The translations under genes were made by a program, and so were the position numbers. Below the pieces are notes generated by a model. That model was not told the origin of the DNA. It saw nothing but the letters and a program-made list of their open reading frames with translations, and did no database searches. This document shows, piece after piece, positions 37,103 through 46,574 of a stretch of DNA of 64,000 bases (its first letter is position 1; the number at the start of each line of letters is the position of its first letter). This stretch comes from Comamonas kerstersii (GTDB lineage Bacteria; Pseudomonadota; Gammaproteobacteria; Burkholderiales; Burkholderiaceae_C): positions 124,001 through 188,000 of the forward strand of contig NZ_VZOT01000005.1 in assembly GCF_008801935.1 (NCBI RefSeq). The letters run 5' to 3'.

Positions 37103-38140
37103 ATGTCTGCATCCCCCATCATCCAATCGCTGCCACTGGGCGCTCGCTGGCCCTGTATTGACCCCTTCCTGTTCTGCGCCCACCACAACGACGCCTACCC
37201 CGCAGGGGATGGCCAGCTGGGCGTGCAGGCCGTGGAGCTGGAGGACCGCCCCATGGGCAGCGACTTCAGCAACAAGGACGGTTTCTCGATGTACCACGGC
37301 GAGCACGTGCCCGGCTTCCCGGGTCACCCCCACCGTGGCTTTGAGACCGTGACCCTGGTGCGCAAGGGACTGATCGACCATGCAGACTCCCTGGGCGCTG
37401 CCACACGCTTTGGCGGTGGTGATGTGCAGTGGGTCACGGCCGGTGCCGGCATCATGCACAGCGAGATGTTTCCGCTGCTCAACACCGACCAGCCCAATCC
37501 GCTGGAGCTGTTCCAGATCTGGCTGAACCTGCCTGCCAGCCACAAGATGGTCAAGCCCCACTTCACCATGCTGTGGAACGAGCGCATTCCGCGCCTGCAC
37601 CACACCGATGAAGGCGGCAAGCACACCACGGTGACCGTGATCGCCGGTGCGCTGGAAGGCGCCGATGCGCCCCTGCCTGCACCACCCGAGTCCTGGGCTT
37701 CGCAGGAGGGCGCAGACCTGGCCATCTGGACCATCAGCCTGGAACCCGGCGCACGCTGGACCCTGCCTGCAGCCAAGGGTGCAGAAACCCGCCGCATGCT
37801 CTACTGGTTTGTGGGCAACCGCCTGCAGCTGGCCGGGCAGGCGCTGGATGCCCACGCCGCGCTGCAGGTGGAAGCGGGACGTGCGCTGGAGCTGGTCAAC
37901 ACCGGCAGCGAGACGGCGGAACTGGTGCTGCTGCAGGGCAAGCCCATCCGTGAGCCTGTGGTGCAGTACGGCCCCTTTGTGATGAACACGCAGCAGGAAA
38001 TCATGCAGGCCATGCAGGACTTCCGCCGCACGCAGTTTGGCGGCTGGCCCTGGGACAGCCATACCCCGGTGCACGGTGCGCAGCCCCGCCGCTTTGCCCG
38101 CCACCCCGGTGCGAGCGAAGACGAAGTGCCACAGGCCTGA
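37103..38140 (+). CDS. Pirin-family protein
   Basis: 345 residues, a bicupin. The N-terminal metal site GFPGHPHRGFETVTLVRKG is followed by GAGIMHSEMFP, typical of bacterial pirins, which bind Fe2+ or another metal; some oxidise quercetin and others act in redox sensing. The second cupin (from about 195) is degenerate. A GGAG site precedes the ATG. A long hairpin and then a terminator follow the stop, so it is a single-gene unit. Confidence 0.9.
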   Translation: MSASPIIQSLPLGARWPCIDPFLFCAHHNDAYPAGDGQLGVQAVELEDRPMGSDFSNKDGFSMYHGEHVPGFPGHPHRGFETVTLVRKGLIDHADSLGAATRFGGGDVQWVTAGAGIMHSEMFPLLNTDQPNPLELFQIWLNLPASHKMVKPHFTMLWNERIPRLHHTDEGGKHTTVTVIAGALEGADAPLPAPPESWASQEGADLAIWTISLEPGARWTLPAAKGAETRRMLYWFVGNRLQLAGQALDAHAALQVEAGRALELVNTGSETAELVLLQGKPIREPVVQYGPFVMNTQQEIMQAMQDFRRTQFGGWPWDSHTPVHGAQPRRFARHPGASEDEVPQA

Positions 38141-38153
38141 GACTGAGGCAACG

Positions 38154-38188
38154 CACCCATGTGCTGCAAGGTTGGCAGCGCATGGGTG
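38154..38188 (+). other. Two-tier hairpin after the pirin gene
   Basis: CACCCATG (38154-38161) pairs with CATGGGTG (38181-38188), and inside it GCTGC pairs with GCAGC. No T-run follows; it could stabilise the pirin mRNA end or act in the slyD leader. Confidence 0.5.
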
Positions 38189-38209
38189 ACAATGCAGCGC
38201 ATCCCAACC

Positions 38210-38232
38210 ATGGCGGCCTGGCCGCCATTTTT
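38210..38232 (+). terminator. Terminator just upstream of slyD
   Basis: ATGGCGGC-CTG-GCCGCCAT followed by T5. Its tail ends 13 bp before the slyD start codon. Confidence 0.75.
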
Positions 38233-38245
38233 CCTGGCAACGCAC

Positions 38246-38731
38246 ATGAACATCACCAAAGACACAGCAGTTACGCTGAACTACAAGATCCACGAAATCC
38301 TCAAGGGCGGCATTGCCGGCCCATTGCTGGACAAGGGCGATGTGGCCTATCTGCACGGTGGCTACCAGAACATCTTTGAAAAGGTAGAAGCTGCGCTGGA
38401 AGGCAAGGCCGTGGGCGATACGCTGACCATCGACCTGAGCGTGGAAGAAGGCTTTGGCGAGCGCGACGAAAGCCTGATGCGCAACATCCCCAAGGGTGAA
38501 TTTCCTCCCGGGGTCAAGGTGGGCGGTCAGCTGCGCGGCACCAACGACCAGGGCCTGCCCCAGATCTACAACGTGGTGAAGATCAAGGGCCCCGTGGTGA
38601 TTCTGGACGGCAACCATCCGCTGGCTGGCAAGCCCCTGCGCTTTAGCTGCAAGGTCACGGAAGTGCGTGCCGCTGAGCCTGTGGAAATTGAACACCGCCA
38701 CGTGCATGGCGGCCACGGCCACCACCATTGA
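38246..38731 (+). CDS. slyD: FKBP-type peptidyl-prolyl isomerase SlyD
   Basis: 161 residues: an FKBP domain split by the insert-in-flap chaperone domain (LSVEEGFGERDESLMRNIPKGEFPPG), ending in a His-rich tail (HRHVHGGHGHHH) that binds nickel in SlyD. It catalyses proline isomerisation and supplies nickel for hydrogenase maturation in other bacteria. Start at MNITKDTAV; the longer frame begins inside the upstream terminator. The ribosome-binding site is poor and the terminator tail almost touches the start. Confidence 0.93.
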   Translation: MNITKDTAVTLNYKIHEILKGGIAGPLLDKGDVAYLHGGYQNIFEKVEAALEGKAVGDTLTIDLSVEEGFGERDESLMRNIPKGEFPPGVKVGGQLRGTNDQGLPQIYNVVKIKGPVVILDGNHPLAGKPLRFSCKVTEVRAAEPVEIEHRHVHGGHGHHH

Positions 38732-38778
38732 TGGCAGGCCTGTCGCAGCAAGGCTGATGCAGTCTTGCTGCACACAAA

Positions 38779-38804
38779 GAAAAACCGCCTTTTGGCGGTT
38801 TTTC
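38779..38804. terminator. Bidirectional terminator after slyD
   Basis: GAAAAACCGCC / GGCGGTTTTTC stem with a TTTT loop; A- and T-runs on both sides. Confidence 0.88.
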
Positions 38805-38810
38805 TCTTTA

Positions 38811-38902
38811 AAAGATAGCTGTTTGCGCTGAATTTATAAGCTTTTGCAATCTATTTCATGCTGAAAACTTGAACTATCCAGCGCTGGCAGCTTTTGTTTT
38901 TA
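38811..38902. repeat. Long-form intergenic repeat, copy 3
   Basis: GATAGCTGTTTGCGCTGAAT on the left and CCAGCGCTGGCAGCTTTTG on the right, central TGCAATCTATTTCATGC region. It ends 6 bp from the stop of the chemoreceptor gene. Confidence 0.7.
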
Positions 38903-38907
38903 GAGCA

Positions 38908-40878
38908 TCAAGCCTGTAGCAGTGGCTGATGCTCCATGCGCTGGCCATCTTGCTCCATGCGGAAGAAAGACACGGCCTGCACCAGCTCCTGCCCCTGCTG
39001 CTTGAGGCTGTGGGCAGCGGCAGACATTTCCTCCACCAGCGCAGCGTTTTGCTGGGTGGCCTGGTCCATCTGCTGTACGGCTTCACCCACCTGTGCCACA
39101 CCGTTGGCCTGCTCTTCACTGGCACCGCTGATGGCGGCGACGATGCTGTTGACCTTCTCGATGGCCTGCACCACTTCCACCATGGTCTCGCCGGCCTGGT
39201 GGGCCAGCGTATTGCCTTCGCCTACGCGAGCGACGCTGGTTGCAATCAGCTGTTTGATCTCCTTGGCCGCCTCCGCGCTGCGGCCTGCCAGCGCACGCAC
39301 CTCACCGGCCACCACGGCAAAGCCACGGCCCTGCTCACCGGCACGTGCGGCCTCGACCGCAGCGTTCAGCGCCAGGATATTGGTCTGGAAGGCAATGCCA
39401 TCAATCACGCCAATGATGTCGGCAATCTTGCGGCTGCTTTCGTGAATGCCGTGCATGGTCTGTACCACGCGCTCGACCACCTCACCGCCCTGCACAGCCA
39501 CTTCGCGGGCGGAATACGCCTGCTGGCTGGCTTCGCGTGCGTTGTCGGCGTTGTTGCGCACGGTGGCGCTGAGCTCTTCCATGGAGGCCGCCGTTTCCTC
39601 CAGCGCGCTGGCCTGGTTTTCCGTGCGGCTGGACAGGTTCAGATTGGCCTGTGCAATCTCGGAGCTGGCCGCGGCCACGCTGTCTGCACCGCTGCGCACC
39701 TGCGCCACCATGGGGCGCAGACGGGCACGCATTTGCTGCTGGGCATCGAGCAGCTGGTTCACTTCATTCGTGCCCACTGGTACGTCAGCGCCGCTCAGAT
39801 CGCCCTGAGCCACTGCCTGCGCCAGCTGCACCGCATGCTGCAACGGCACGAGCATGGAGCGCACAAACAGGGCTGCCAGGGCAATCGAGGCCGCAAGGGC
39901 CAGGCCCATCACCACCAGCAGCATGATCAGCTGGTTGCGGTACTGGCGCGCCTCTGCTTGCAGTTGATCGCTCAGCAGCTGCGTGCCCTGCACCGTGATG
40001 TCGTTGACGGCGTCAATGGCACGGGTCAGGCTGTCAAAAAACTGGGGGGCGGGCAGTGTCAGGCTGCTGGCTTCGATGAGTTCCTCATTGGCCAGCTTCA
40101 GGCCGCTGGCGGTCAGGCTGACCACGTTCTGGGCAGGCGCAGACAGCGCATCGCGATAGCTTGCATTGGCCTGCATGCCGCGCTGCAGCGAGCGGCCAGA
40201 GGCGTCCAGCAGTTCCGCCACACGGCGCTGCAGCGCACGCAGCGTGCCCCGGCTTTCTGGGGGCAATTCTTGCTGGGCCAGAAAGCCTGCGCCCTGGCCA
40301 CGCAGCAGGCCCAGGTTTTCACTCAGCAGCGGTGCCTGAGACAGCAGGGCCTGCATCAGCGCCTGGCTGTCTGCACGGGGCGTCACATTCAGGCGGTAGT
40401 GGTGCATCAGGGTTTCATTGAGCTGCAGCAGCTGGTTCACCAGCTGGGTGTGCTGGGCCATGCTCTGGGTCGCGGTGATCGTGCGGCCAGACACGGCGGA
40501 CTCCAGCTGCTGCCAGGTACGCACCAGCTGTTGCAGCTGCTGGGTGATGTCCTGAGGCGCATCGGCCTGCTGCAGTTCTTGCTGGGCCTTGGCCAGCAGA
40601 CTGCTGACGGCATCACGCAGGGCAGGGCGGCGCTGGGCCATGGTGGCATCCCCGCCGAGCATGCCAGCCGTAGTGCCACGGTGGGCCTGCAGGCGCTGCA
40701 CGGCCGCATTGACAGCCATGATGGGCGGCATGCCCTGTGCTTCACGTTCGGCCTGCTGCATGGCCTGCACCAGGGTGTTCACATAGAGGCTCAACGGCAG
40801 CAGCACCATCAGAAGTGCAATACAGCCAAGGATCAGAAAGTTGTGGGAGAGACGAATGCGTTGCAGCCAGGAAGACAT
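38908..40878 (-). CDS. Methyl-accepting chemotaxis protein with NIT-like sensor
   Basis: 656 residues. Membrane span 1 is at about 15-33. A long helical periplasmic domain contains [17 protein letters not shown], the style of NIT or PilJ-type sensors that respond to nitrate or other small anions. Span 2 is near 318-340, then HAMP. The cytoplasmic signalling hairpin has the tip [35 protein letters not shown]. No C-terminal NWETF-type pentapeptide is present. ATG 40878 is used; a TTG start nine codons earlier is less likely. It is divergent from an FAD dehydrogenase gene, with no che genes near. Confidence 0.93.
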   Translation of the reverse strand: MSSWLQRIRLSHNFLILGCIALLMVLLPLSLYVNTLVQAMQQAEREAQGMPPIMAVNAAVQRLQAHRGTTAGMLGGDATMAQRRPALRDAVSSLLAKAQQELQQADAPQDITQQLQQLVRTWQQLESAVSGRTITATQSMAQHTQLVNQLLQLNETLMHHYRLNVTPRADSQALMQALLSQAPLLSENLGLLRGQGAGFLAQQELPPESRGTLRALQRRVAELLDASGRSLQRGMQANASYRDALSAPAQNVVSLTASGLKLANEELIEASSLTLPAPQFFDSLTRAIDAVNDITVQGTQLLSDQLQAEARQYRNQLIMLLVVMGLALAASIALAALFVRSMLVPLQHAVQLAQAVAQGDLSGADVPVGTNEVNQLLDAQQQMRARLRPMVAQVRSGADSVAAASSEIAQANLNLSSRTENQASALEETAASMEELSATVRNNADNAREASQQAYSAREVAVQGGEVVERVVQTMHGIHESSRKIADIIGVIDGIAFQTNILALNAAVEAARAGEQGRGFAVVAGEVRALAGRSAEAAKEIKQLIATSVARVGEGNTLAHQAGETMVEVVQAIEKVNSIVAAISGASEEQANGVAQVGEAVQQMDQATQQNAALVEEMSAAAHSLKQQGQELVQAVSFFRMEQDGQRMEHQPLLQA

Positions 40879-41083
40879 AAAAAAGAGGCAGCCATTTGTG
40901 ACCAAAAGTTATCTGTTGAGAAGTATCGGCACTTCCCTACAGAACATGTAACTATCTGTTCAAGTGCAAGCGATTACCCGCATAGGTATTGATATGCATC
41001 AACCGTGCCCGGATGGCTGATAAAAACACCACGCCTGTCAGGGCGGTGTATGGTCAGAGGCTGTCACGAGGAGTGAAACGAAT

Positions 41084-42226
41084 ATGAGCGAAGCAATCTG
41101 GGATGTGATCGTGGTCGGTGCAGGCATGGCTGGTGCATCCGTTGGCTGGCAGCTGGCACAGGCCGGCAGACAGGTACTGGTGCTGGAGCGCGAAAGCCAG
41201 CCCGGCTACCACACCACAGGCCGCTCGGCAGCGCTGTTTGAAGAGCATTACGGCCCCTTGCAGGTGCAGGCGCTCACGCGTGCCAGCCGGGCGTTTTACG
41301 AGCAGCCCCCCGCTGGCTTTACGGACTACCCCATCCTGCATCCACGCGGTGTGATGTATGTAGGCACGGCTGCGCAGAAAGCGCTGATCGATGCCGCCTA
41401 TGCCGAAGCCGTCAAACACTCGCCCGATGCCCAGCGCCTGGACGGCGATGCACTGCGTGCGCTGGTGCCCGTGCTCAATGACAGCATCGTGGATGGCTTT
41501 GTGGACGATGGCGCACGCGATATTGACGTGCACGCCCTGCACCAGGGCTTTTTGCGCGGCATGCGCCAAGCCGGTGGTCAGCTGTGGTGCAACGCCGAAG
41601 TCAGTGCACTGGCGCTGGACGGAGCCCGCCGCACCTGGACGGTGACGCTGGCCGATGGCCGCACGGCACAGGCCCGCACCCTGGTCAACGCAGCCGGGGC
41701 CTGGGCGGACCACATCGGTGAACTGGCCGGGGCACGCGCCATGGGCCTGGTGCCTGCTCGCCGCAGTGCATTCACCTTCCCCGTGCCTGAGGGGCTGGAT
41801 GCCACGCACTGGCCTGCCGTCATCAGCGCCGACGAGCGCTTTTACTTCAAACCCGATGCAGGGCAGCTGCTGGGCTCTCCCGCCAATGCCGATGCCACCT
41901 ATCCGCACGATGTGCAGCCTGAGGAAGAAGACATCGCCACCGGCATCTGGAACATTGAGCAGGCCACCACGCTGAGCATCCGCCGCCCCTCACACACCTG
42001 GGCCGGGCTGCGCTCCTTTGTGGCCGATGGCGAAATGGTGATTGGCTGGGACAGCCATGTGCCAGAGTTCTTCTGGGTGGCAGCGCAGGGCGGCTACGGC
42101 ATACAGAGCGCTGCTGGCTACAGCCTGCTGGCGCGCAATCTGCTGCTGGCAGAGCCTGTCGATGAACAGCTGCTGCGCCAGGGGGTGCAGACCGAGCTGC
42201 TGGCCCCGGCACGCCTGCAAAAGTAA
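41084..42226 (+). CDS. FAD-dependent D-amino-acid dehydrogenase (DauA-like)
   Basis: 380 residues of the DAO family. The FAD-binding motif is VIVVGAGMAGASVGWQLAQAG at residues 8-28, followed by QPGYHTTGRSAALF. The C-terminal part (TLSIRRPSHTWAGLRSFVADG and WVAAQGGYGIQ) closely resembles D-arginine dehydrogenase DauA, which oxidises D-Arg and D-Lys to 2-keto acids. Substrate choice is inference. The gene is alone and divergent from the chemoreceptor. Confidence 0.88.
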   Translation: MSEAIWDVIVVGAGMAGASVGWQLAQAGRQVLVLERESQPGYHTTGRSAALFEEHYGPLQVQALTRASRAFYEQPPAGFTDYPILHPRGVMYVGTAAQKALIDAAYAEAVKHSPDAQRLDGDALRALVPVLNDSIVDGFVDDGARDIDVHALHQGFLRGMRQAGGQLWCNAEVSALALDGARRTWTVTLADGRTAQARTLVNAAGAWADHIGELAGARAMGLVPARRSAFTFPVPEGLDATHWPAVISADERFYFKPDAGQLLGSPANADATYPHDVQPEEEDIATGIWNIEQATTLSIRRPSHTWAGLRSFVADGEMVIGWDSHVPEFFWVAAQGGYGIQSAAGYSLLARNLLLAEPVDEQLLRQGVQTELLAPARLQK

Positions 42227-42345
42227 GCGCCTGCAGGCGGTGCATGCCCACAACCTTTTGCAACATTCCGAGCCACATTCCGACACACAGGCGCTGCCTG
42301 CTGGAGTAGCCTGTGGGAGTCCATGACTCTTCGAAGGATTCCTCC

Positions 42346-42870
42346 ATGCGCATACACCGCCACCTTATCGCCGCCCTCGCACTTTCCAGCATCAGCTGGG
42401 CCGCGCAGGCCGACAGCCCCGCTCAGTGGCAGACCCTGACCCGCGATGTCCAGATCAGTCTGGAGCAGGCCATTCAGAACGCCACCAAGACTGTGCCCGG
42501 CAAGGCGCTGGAAGTGGAACTCGACGACGGCAAGGGAACAGGCGTGCGCTATGAAGTGCAGGTGCTGACCCCTGCGGGTGACAGCGTGGAAGTCTGGGTC
42601 AATGCCGCCGATGGCCAGGCCCGCCTGCATGCCAATGATGGTCCTGCCAAGCGCAAGGATGCGCAGCGTGCCGAGCAGGCTAAGATCGACATGTCCAAGG
42701 CCATTCAGGCCGCTACAGCCCACACACCGGGCAAGGCCGTAAAGGCGGAGCTCGACAACCACTGGGGCACGGTCACCTACCAGGTCGATGTGCTGCAGCC
42801 TGATTTCACTGTCATGGAAATCAAGGTCGATGCAGCCAATGGTCAGGTGCTGCGTGCCAAGAAAGACTAG
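42346..42870 (+). CDS. Secreted protein with tandem PepSY domains
   Basis: 174 residues: signal peptide to about AQA (residue 20), then two PepSY repeats (ISLEQAIQNATKTVPGKALEVEL and MSKAIQAATAHTPGKAVKAELDN, each ending in a VEVWVNAADGQ or MEIKVDAANGQ strand). PepSY domains are small periplasmic modules thought to inhibit proteases or act as redox/metal accessory parts. The second repeat is nearly a copy of the first, pointing to internal duplication. The ribosome-binding site is AAGGA. It is followed 9 bp later by a small membrane gene. Confidence 0.85.
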   Translation: MRIHRHLIAALALSSISWAAQADSPAQWQTLTRDVQISLEQAIQNATKTVPGKALEVELDDGKGTGVRYEVQVLTPAGDSVEVWVNAADGQARLHANDGPAKRKDAQRAEQAKIDMSKAIQAATAHTPGKAVKAELDNHWGTVTYQVDVLQPDFTVMEIKVDAANGQVLRAKKD

Positions 42871-42879
42871 GAATTCATC

Positions 42880-43197
42880 ATGCGTAAAGGGCAGGTTTTT
42901 GTGATCGCCATCCTCACAGCCATTCTTGGCTTTGGCGGTGGCTATTTTTTCTACGCCAACACCGTGGCACGCTATGACGCCATCAGCAGCGTCTGCGTCG
43001 CCATGCAGCAGGCCGTAGACAACCAGATGCTCACCACCACACAGGTCCATACACTGGGCATGCTCACGGGCAGCACGCTCAAGCGCCAGTACAGCGCGGT
43101 GGCTGACAAGCTGAGCATCCCTCCGGAAGGCGCACGCAATGCGTCGGCGCAGTCCATCTGCAGCCAGTTTCTGGTGGGTGTACACCAATCACCCTGA
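42880..43197 (+). CDS. Small single-span membrane protein, unknown
   Basis: 105 residues with an N-terminal span (VFVIAILTAILGFGGGYFFYA) and a soluble remainder (about 75 residues) with two cysteines. I do not recognise a family. It starts 9 bp after the PepSY gene, so the two are probably co-transcribed, and a strong terminator follows. Confidence 0.7.
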   Translation: MRKGQVFVIAILTAILGFGGGYFFYANTVARYDAISSVCVAMQQAVDNQMLTTTQVHTLGMLTGSTLKRQYSAVADKLSIPPEGARNASAQSICSQFLVGVHQSP

Positions 43198-43223
43198 CCC
43201 CATACGCCTCACTTTCCTCACAA

Positions 43224-43251
43224 GCCTGCGCAGCATGCGCAGGCTTTTTTT
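43224..43251 (+). terminator. Terminator after the PepSY unit
   Basis: GCCTGCGCA-GCA-TGCGCAGGC followed by T7. Confidence 0.92.
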
Positions 43252-43327
43252 ATGCGCTGCACCAGCGACTGCATCGCTCGCTATAGTGCGCTGCCGCGTG
43301 GCCCTGCCACACCCACCTCACACTTTC

Positions 43328-43423
43328 AAAACCATAGCTTTCAGCGCTTGATATTCCTTGAATTTCAAGGCATTTATATTGAAAACCCTTGTCAAACAAG
43401 CGCAAGAAGCTATCTTTTTTTAT
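43328..43423. repeat. Long-form intergenic repeat, copy 4
   Basis: CCATAGCTTTCAGCGCTTGA on the left and CAAGCGCAAGAAGCTATC on the right. It reads open in the frame of the following gene, which explains an apparent N-terminal extension there. Confidence 0.75.
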
Positions 43424-43456
43424 GAGCACCCACACCCTGGCTGCTTTGCATTTCTG

Positions 43457-43858
43457 ATGAAACCCGCCATCCGCATCGTAGACGTGGACCGTCTCGAAAC
43501 CTGGAGCAAATACAAACCCGGCATGTGTGACACCTGCGGGGCCAACTGCTGCACCATGCCGCTGGAAGTGCAGCTGTCCGATCTGGTGCGCCTGGGTCTG
43601 GTGGACCCGTTTGAAGTCGACCATGTGGACCACAAGCTGATCGCCAAGCGCCTGCTCAAGGCCAAGCTGATCGACCACTACAACCCCAAGCACAATATCT
43701 TCACCATGGCCCGCCGCGCCAGCGGCGACTGCAATTTTCTGGATGCACAGACACGCCGCTGCACGGTCTACGAAAAGCGCCCGGAAACCTGCCGTCTGCA
43801 CCCCAAGAAAGGCCCCAAGCCCGGCTGGTGTGCCTATGGTGACAGGCGTATGCGCTAA
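43457..43858 (+). CDS. YkgJ-type cysteine-cluster protein
   Basis: 133 residues from MKPAIRIVDVDR. Cysteine pattern MCDTCGANCC early, then GDCNF, RRCTVYEKRPETCRLHP, giving a CxxxC-type zinc or iron-sulfur cluster site of the YkgJ family. Function is unknown in general. The frame extends upstream through a repeat that is not part of the gene. A NUDIX gene follows 15 bp later, so they may be co-expressed. Confidence 0.82.
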   Translation: MKPAIRIVDVDRLETWSKYKPGMCDTCGANCCTMPLEVQLSDLVRLGLVDPFEVDHVDHKLIAKRLLKAKLIDHYNPKHNIFTMARRASGDCNFLDAQTRRCTVYEKRPETCRLHPKKGPKPGWCAYGDRRMR

Positions 43859-43873
43859 ACCTTCGGCCTTCCC

Positions 43874-44290
43874 ATGAACACCTTGTTCCTCGCTACAGGC
43901 TGTCTGCTCAATCCACAGCACCAGCTGCTGGTCGTGCGCAAGCGCGGCAGCCGAATCTGGATGCTGCCCGGCGGCAAGATCGACGGTGCAGAAACAGCCC
44001 CACAGGCACTGCAGCGCGAGCTGCTCGAAGAACTGCAGTGGGATGCCTCCTGCACCCCATGGCAGGCGCTGGGCCAGTTCAGCCACCGCGCCGCCAATGA
44101 AGCCAACACCCAGGTACAGGCCCAGGTGTTTTACGCATCGCTGGCACACACGCCTGATGTGCAGATTGCTGCGGAAATTGAAGCCATGCAGTGGTGGCCC
44201 ATCGATGCTCCCATGGACGAGTACTTTGCGCCCCTGCTGCGCGAGATGGTGCTGCCAGCACTCAGGGCTGCACTGCAGCCACAGGCCTGA
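43874..44290 (+). CDS. NUDIX hydrolase
   Basis: 138 residues. The Nudix box is intact: GGKIDGAETAPQALQRELLEEL, with REXXEE-type metal ligands. Such enzymes hydrolyse nucleoside diphosphates linked to another group, often as sanitising enzymes; the substrate cannot be told from sequence. It follows the YkgJ gene closely and ends at a bidirectional terminator. Confidence 0.9.
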   Translation: MNTLFLATGCLLNPQHQLLVVRKRGSRIWMLPGGKIDGAETAPQALQRELLEELQWDASCTPWQALGQFSHRAANEANTQVQAQVFYASLAHTPDVQIAAEIEAMQWWPIDAPMDEYFAPLLREMVLPALRAALQPQA

Positions 44291-44303
44291 AGCAGGCACA
44301 AAA

Positions 44304-44331
44304 AAAGCAGCCTTGCGGCTGCTTTCTTTTT
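44304..44331. terminator. Bidirectional terminator between NUDIX and CorC-like genes
   Basis: AAAGCAGCC-TTGC-GGCTGCTTT with A7 before and T5 after; it serves two convergent genes. Confidence 0.88.
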
Positions 44332-44352
44332 ACGCTGTGCCTAAAGACTGCG

Positions 44353-45672
44353 TCAGTCTTCCGTCTGCACATTGACCACGGTGGGGTCTGGCAGTCGGGT
44401 GGCCTGGATCTTGTCAATGATCTTGCCGTCCATATCGACCACTTCAAACTGCCAGGAGTCCCAGACCACCTTGTCAGTCACCGAGGGCAGCTTGCCGGTC
44501 AGCAGCATCATCATGCCGCTGAGTGTCTGGTAGCGGCCCTTTTCTTCCTCAGGGACGTGCTTCAGGCCCAGGCGGTCCTTCAGTTCGACGATTGGAATAT
44601 GACCGTCCAGCAGCCAGCTGCCGTCTTCACGCTGGATGGCCCAGGCATCGCTCGGGTCTTCGCTCACGAATTCACCGGTAATGGCTTCCATCAAGTCATG
44701 CAGCGTCACCAGACCCTGCACCGCGCCGTATTCATCAATCACAAAGGCCATGCGTGCGCCGGTGTTCTTGAAGTTTTCCAGCAGCTCCATGCCGGTAATG
44801 GTTTCCGGAATGTACAGCGGCTTTTCCAGCGCATCGCCTGCATGGCGCAGATCACGCTGACCGTTGAGCGCCAGCATCATCCACTGGCGGGCCGTGATCA
44901 CACCAATCATGTCTTCCAGGCTGCCGTCCACCACGGGGAAGCGCTGGTGGTCATATTCCTCAATGGTGGCCAGCTGCTCTTCGTAGCTGGCGCTGACGTC
45001 CAGACACACCACATCGGAGCGCGGCACCATCAGCGACGAAATCTGACGGTCATCCAGACGGAACACGTTGCACACCATGGTGTGCTCGCTCTGCTCGATG
45101 GCGCCGGAGCTGGTGCCTTCTGCCAGAACGGCGTGGATTTCATCTTCGGTGACGGTGGCTTCCTTGCTCTCCTTCACGCCCAGCAGCTTCAGCAGGCCTT
45201 GCGTGGAGACTGTGAGCAGCAGCACAAAGGGCTTGGTGACCTTGGCCAGGAAGTTGATGGGGCGAGCCACCAGGCGGGCAATCATTTCCGGATTGGCCTG
45301 GCCCAGACGCTTGGGTACCAGTTCACCCACCACGATCGACAGATAGGTAACCACCACCACCACGATGATCATGGACAGCGTATCTGCGGCAGCCATGCTC
45401 AGGCCAAAGGTTTCCAGCCAGTCGGAGAAGGGACCAGCCAGAGCGGCCTCACCAAAAATACCGCTGAGCACACCAATGGAGGTGATGCCAATCTGAATGG
45501 TGGAGAGAAAGCGCGTAGGGTCTTCGCCGAGCTTGAGCGCTGCAGCTGCGGCGGTATCGCCCTCATCAATCAGCTTCTGTAGCCTTGCCTTGCGTGCTGT
45601 GACCAGCGCGATTTCAGACATGGCGAAAACGCCGTTCAACATGATGAGGGCGATAAGTATAGGAATTTCCAT
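44353..45672 (-). CDS. HlyC/CorC-family transporter (CNNM-like, DUF21 + CBS pair)
   Basis: 439 residues: DUF21/CNNM membrane domain (about 1-190, VGELVPKRLGQANPE), paired CBS domains (about 210-340, MVPRSDVVCLD and VIDEYGAVQGLVTLHDLMEAITGE) and a C-terminal CorC_HlyC domain (about 350-430). Members export Mg2+/Co2+ or act in membrane ion balance; the haemolysin name is historical. It is transcribed in the same direction as uppP, with a 53-bp gap. Confidence 0.92.
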   Translation of the reverse strand: MEIPILIALIMLNGVFAMSEIALVTARKARLQKLIDEGDTAAAAALKLGEDPTRFLSTIQIGITSIGVLSGIFGEAALAGPFSDWLETFGLSMAAADTLSMIIVVVVVTYLSIVVGELVPKRLGQANPEMIARLVARPINFLAKVTKPFVLLLTVSTQGLLKLLGVKESKEATVTEDEIHAVLAEGTSSGAIEQSEHTMVCNVFRLDDRQISSLMVPRSDVVCLDVSASYEEQLATIEEYDHQRFPVVDGSLEDMIGVITARQWMMLALNGQRDLRHAGDALEKPLYIPETITGMELLENFKNTGARMAFVIDEYGAVQGLVTLHDLMEAITGEFVSEDPSDAWAIQREDGSWLLDGHIPIVELKDRLGLKHVPEEEKGRYQTLSGMMMLLTGKLPSVTDKVVWDSWQFEVVDMDGKIIDKIQATRLPDPTVVNVQTED

Positions 45673-45725
45673 GGTGTGTTGAGCGTCCTTTCAAACTCGC
45701 TCTATGTATGACAAACAGTTCCAGG

Positions 45726-46574
45726 TTAATGGATAAGCCCGAAGTACAGGCCAGCCAGGATGGCAAAACCTAACAGCACTCGGTAAATCACGAATACGCC
45801 AAAGCCCTTGCTGGAGATGAGGCGCATGAACCATACGATGACAGCATAGCCTACGACAAAAGCCACAGCTGTTGCAGCCAGTGTCATCCCCCACTGCTCG
45901 CCTGTCATGGGCTCACGCTTGAAAAACAGCATATAGAAACCAGACAGCAGCACCGCAGGAATGGCCAGCAGGAAGGAAAAGCGTGCAGCCGCCTCACGCG
46001 TCATGCCCAGCAGCAGGCCTGCAGTAATCGTGCCACCCGAGCGCGACACCCCGGGAATCAGCGCCATGGCCTGGGCAAAGCCCAGCAAGATGCCGTCCTT
46101 CCAGCCCAGATGACCAATCTGACGCGTCTGTGCACCACGCTTTTCCGCCCAGCCCAGAATCAGGCCAAAGACGATCAGCATGACAGCAGTCAGCGCCAGT
46201 GTGCGGAAGGTGGTTTCAATCCAGTCGCGTAAGAGCAGACCCAATACGCAGATGGGGATGGTGCCCAGGATCACCAGCCAGGCCAGCTTGGCATCCGGGT
46301 GCAAAGCCTCACCAGGCTTACGGCTGCCAATGACCGGCAGGCTGGCAAACCAGGCAGTGAGCATGCGCATCACATCCTTGCGGAAATAAATCAGCACCGC
46401 CAGCTCTGTGCCCAGCTGCGTGATGGCCGTGAACGCGGCGCCGGGGTCAGAGCCACCGGGCAGCAGGGGGCCAAGAATGCGCAGGTGTGCGCTGGAGGAG
46501 ATGGGCAAAAACTCTGTCAGTCCCTGGATCAGTCCCAGAACCAGGGCATCCAGCCAGCCAAAAGTGGAGTGCAT
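45726..46574 (-). CDS. uppP: Undecaprenyl-diphosphatase UppP (BacA)
   Basis: Dephosphorylates undecaprenyl-PP to recycle the lipid carrier for peptidoglycan and other wall polymers; also confers bacitracin resistance. 282 residues, eight spans. The active sites are LIQGLTEFLPISSSAHL near 14-30 and AMALIPGVSRSGGTI near 161-175. Upstream lies the 0.8-kb DnaA-box region. Confidence 0.96.
   Translation of the reverse strand: MHSTFGWLDALVLGLIQGLTEFLPISSSAHLRILGPLLPGGSDPGAAFTAITQLGTELAVLIYFRKDVMRMLTAWFASLPVIGSRKPGEALHPDAKLAWLVILGTIPICVLGLLLRDWIETTFRTLALTAVMLIVFGLILGWAEKRGAQTRQIGHLGWKDGILLGFAQAMALIPGVSRSGGTITAGLLLGMTREAAARFSFLLAIPAVLLSGFYMLFFKREPMTGEQWGMTLAATAVAFVVGYAVIVWFMRLISSKGFGVFVIYRVLLGFAILAGLYFGLIH

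Noticed and set aside
43358..43456. N-terminal extension of the YkgJ-type gene
   Set aside because: It is repeat sequence read in frame; the conserved protein starts at 43457.
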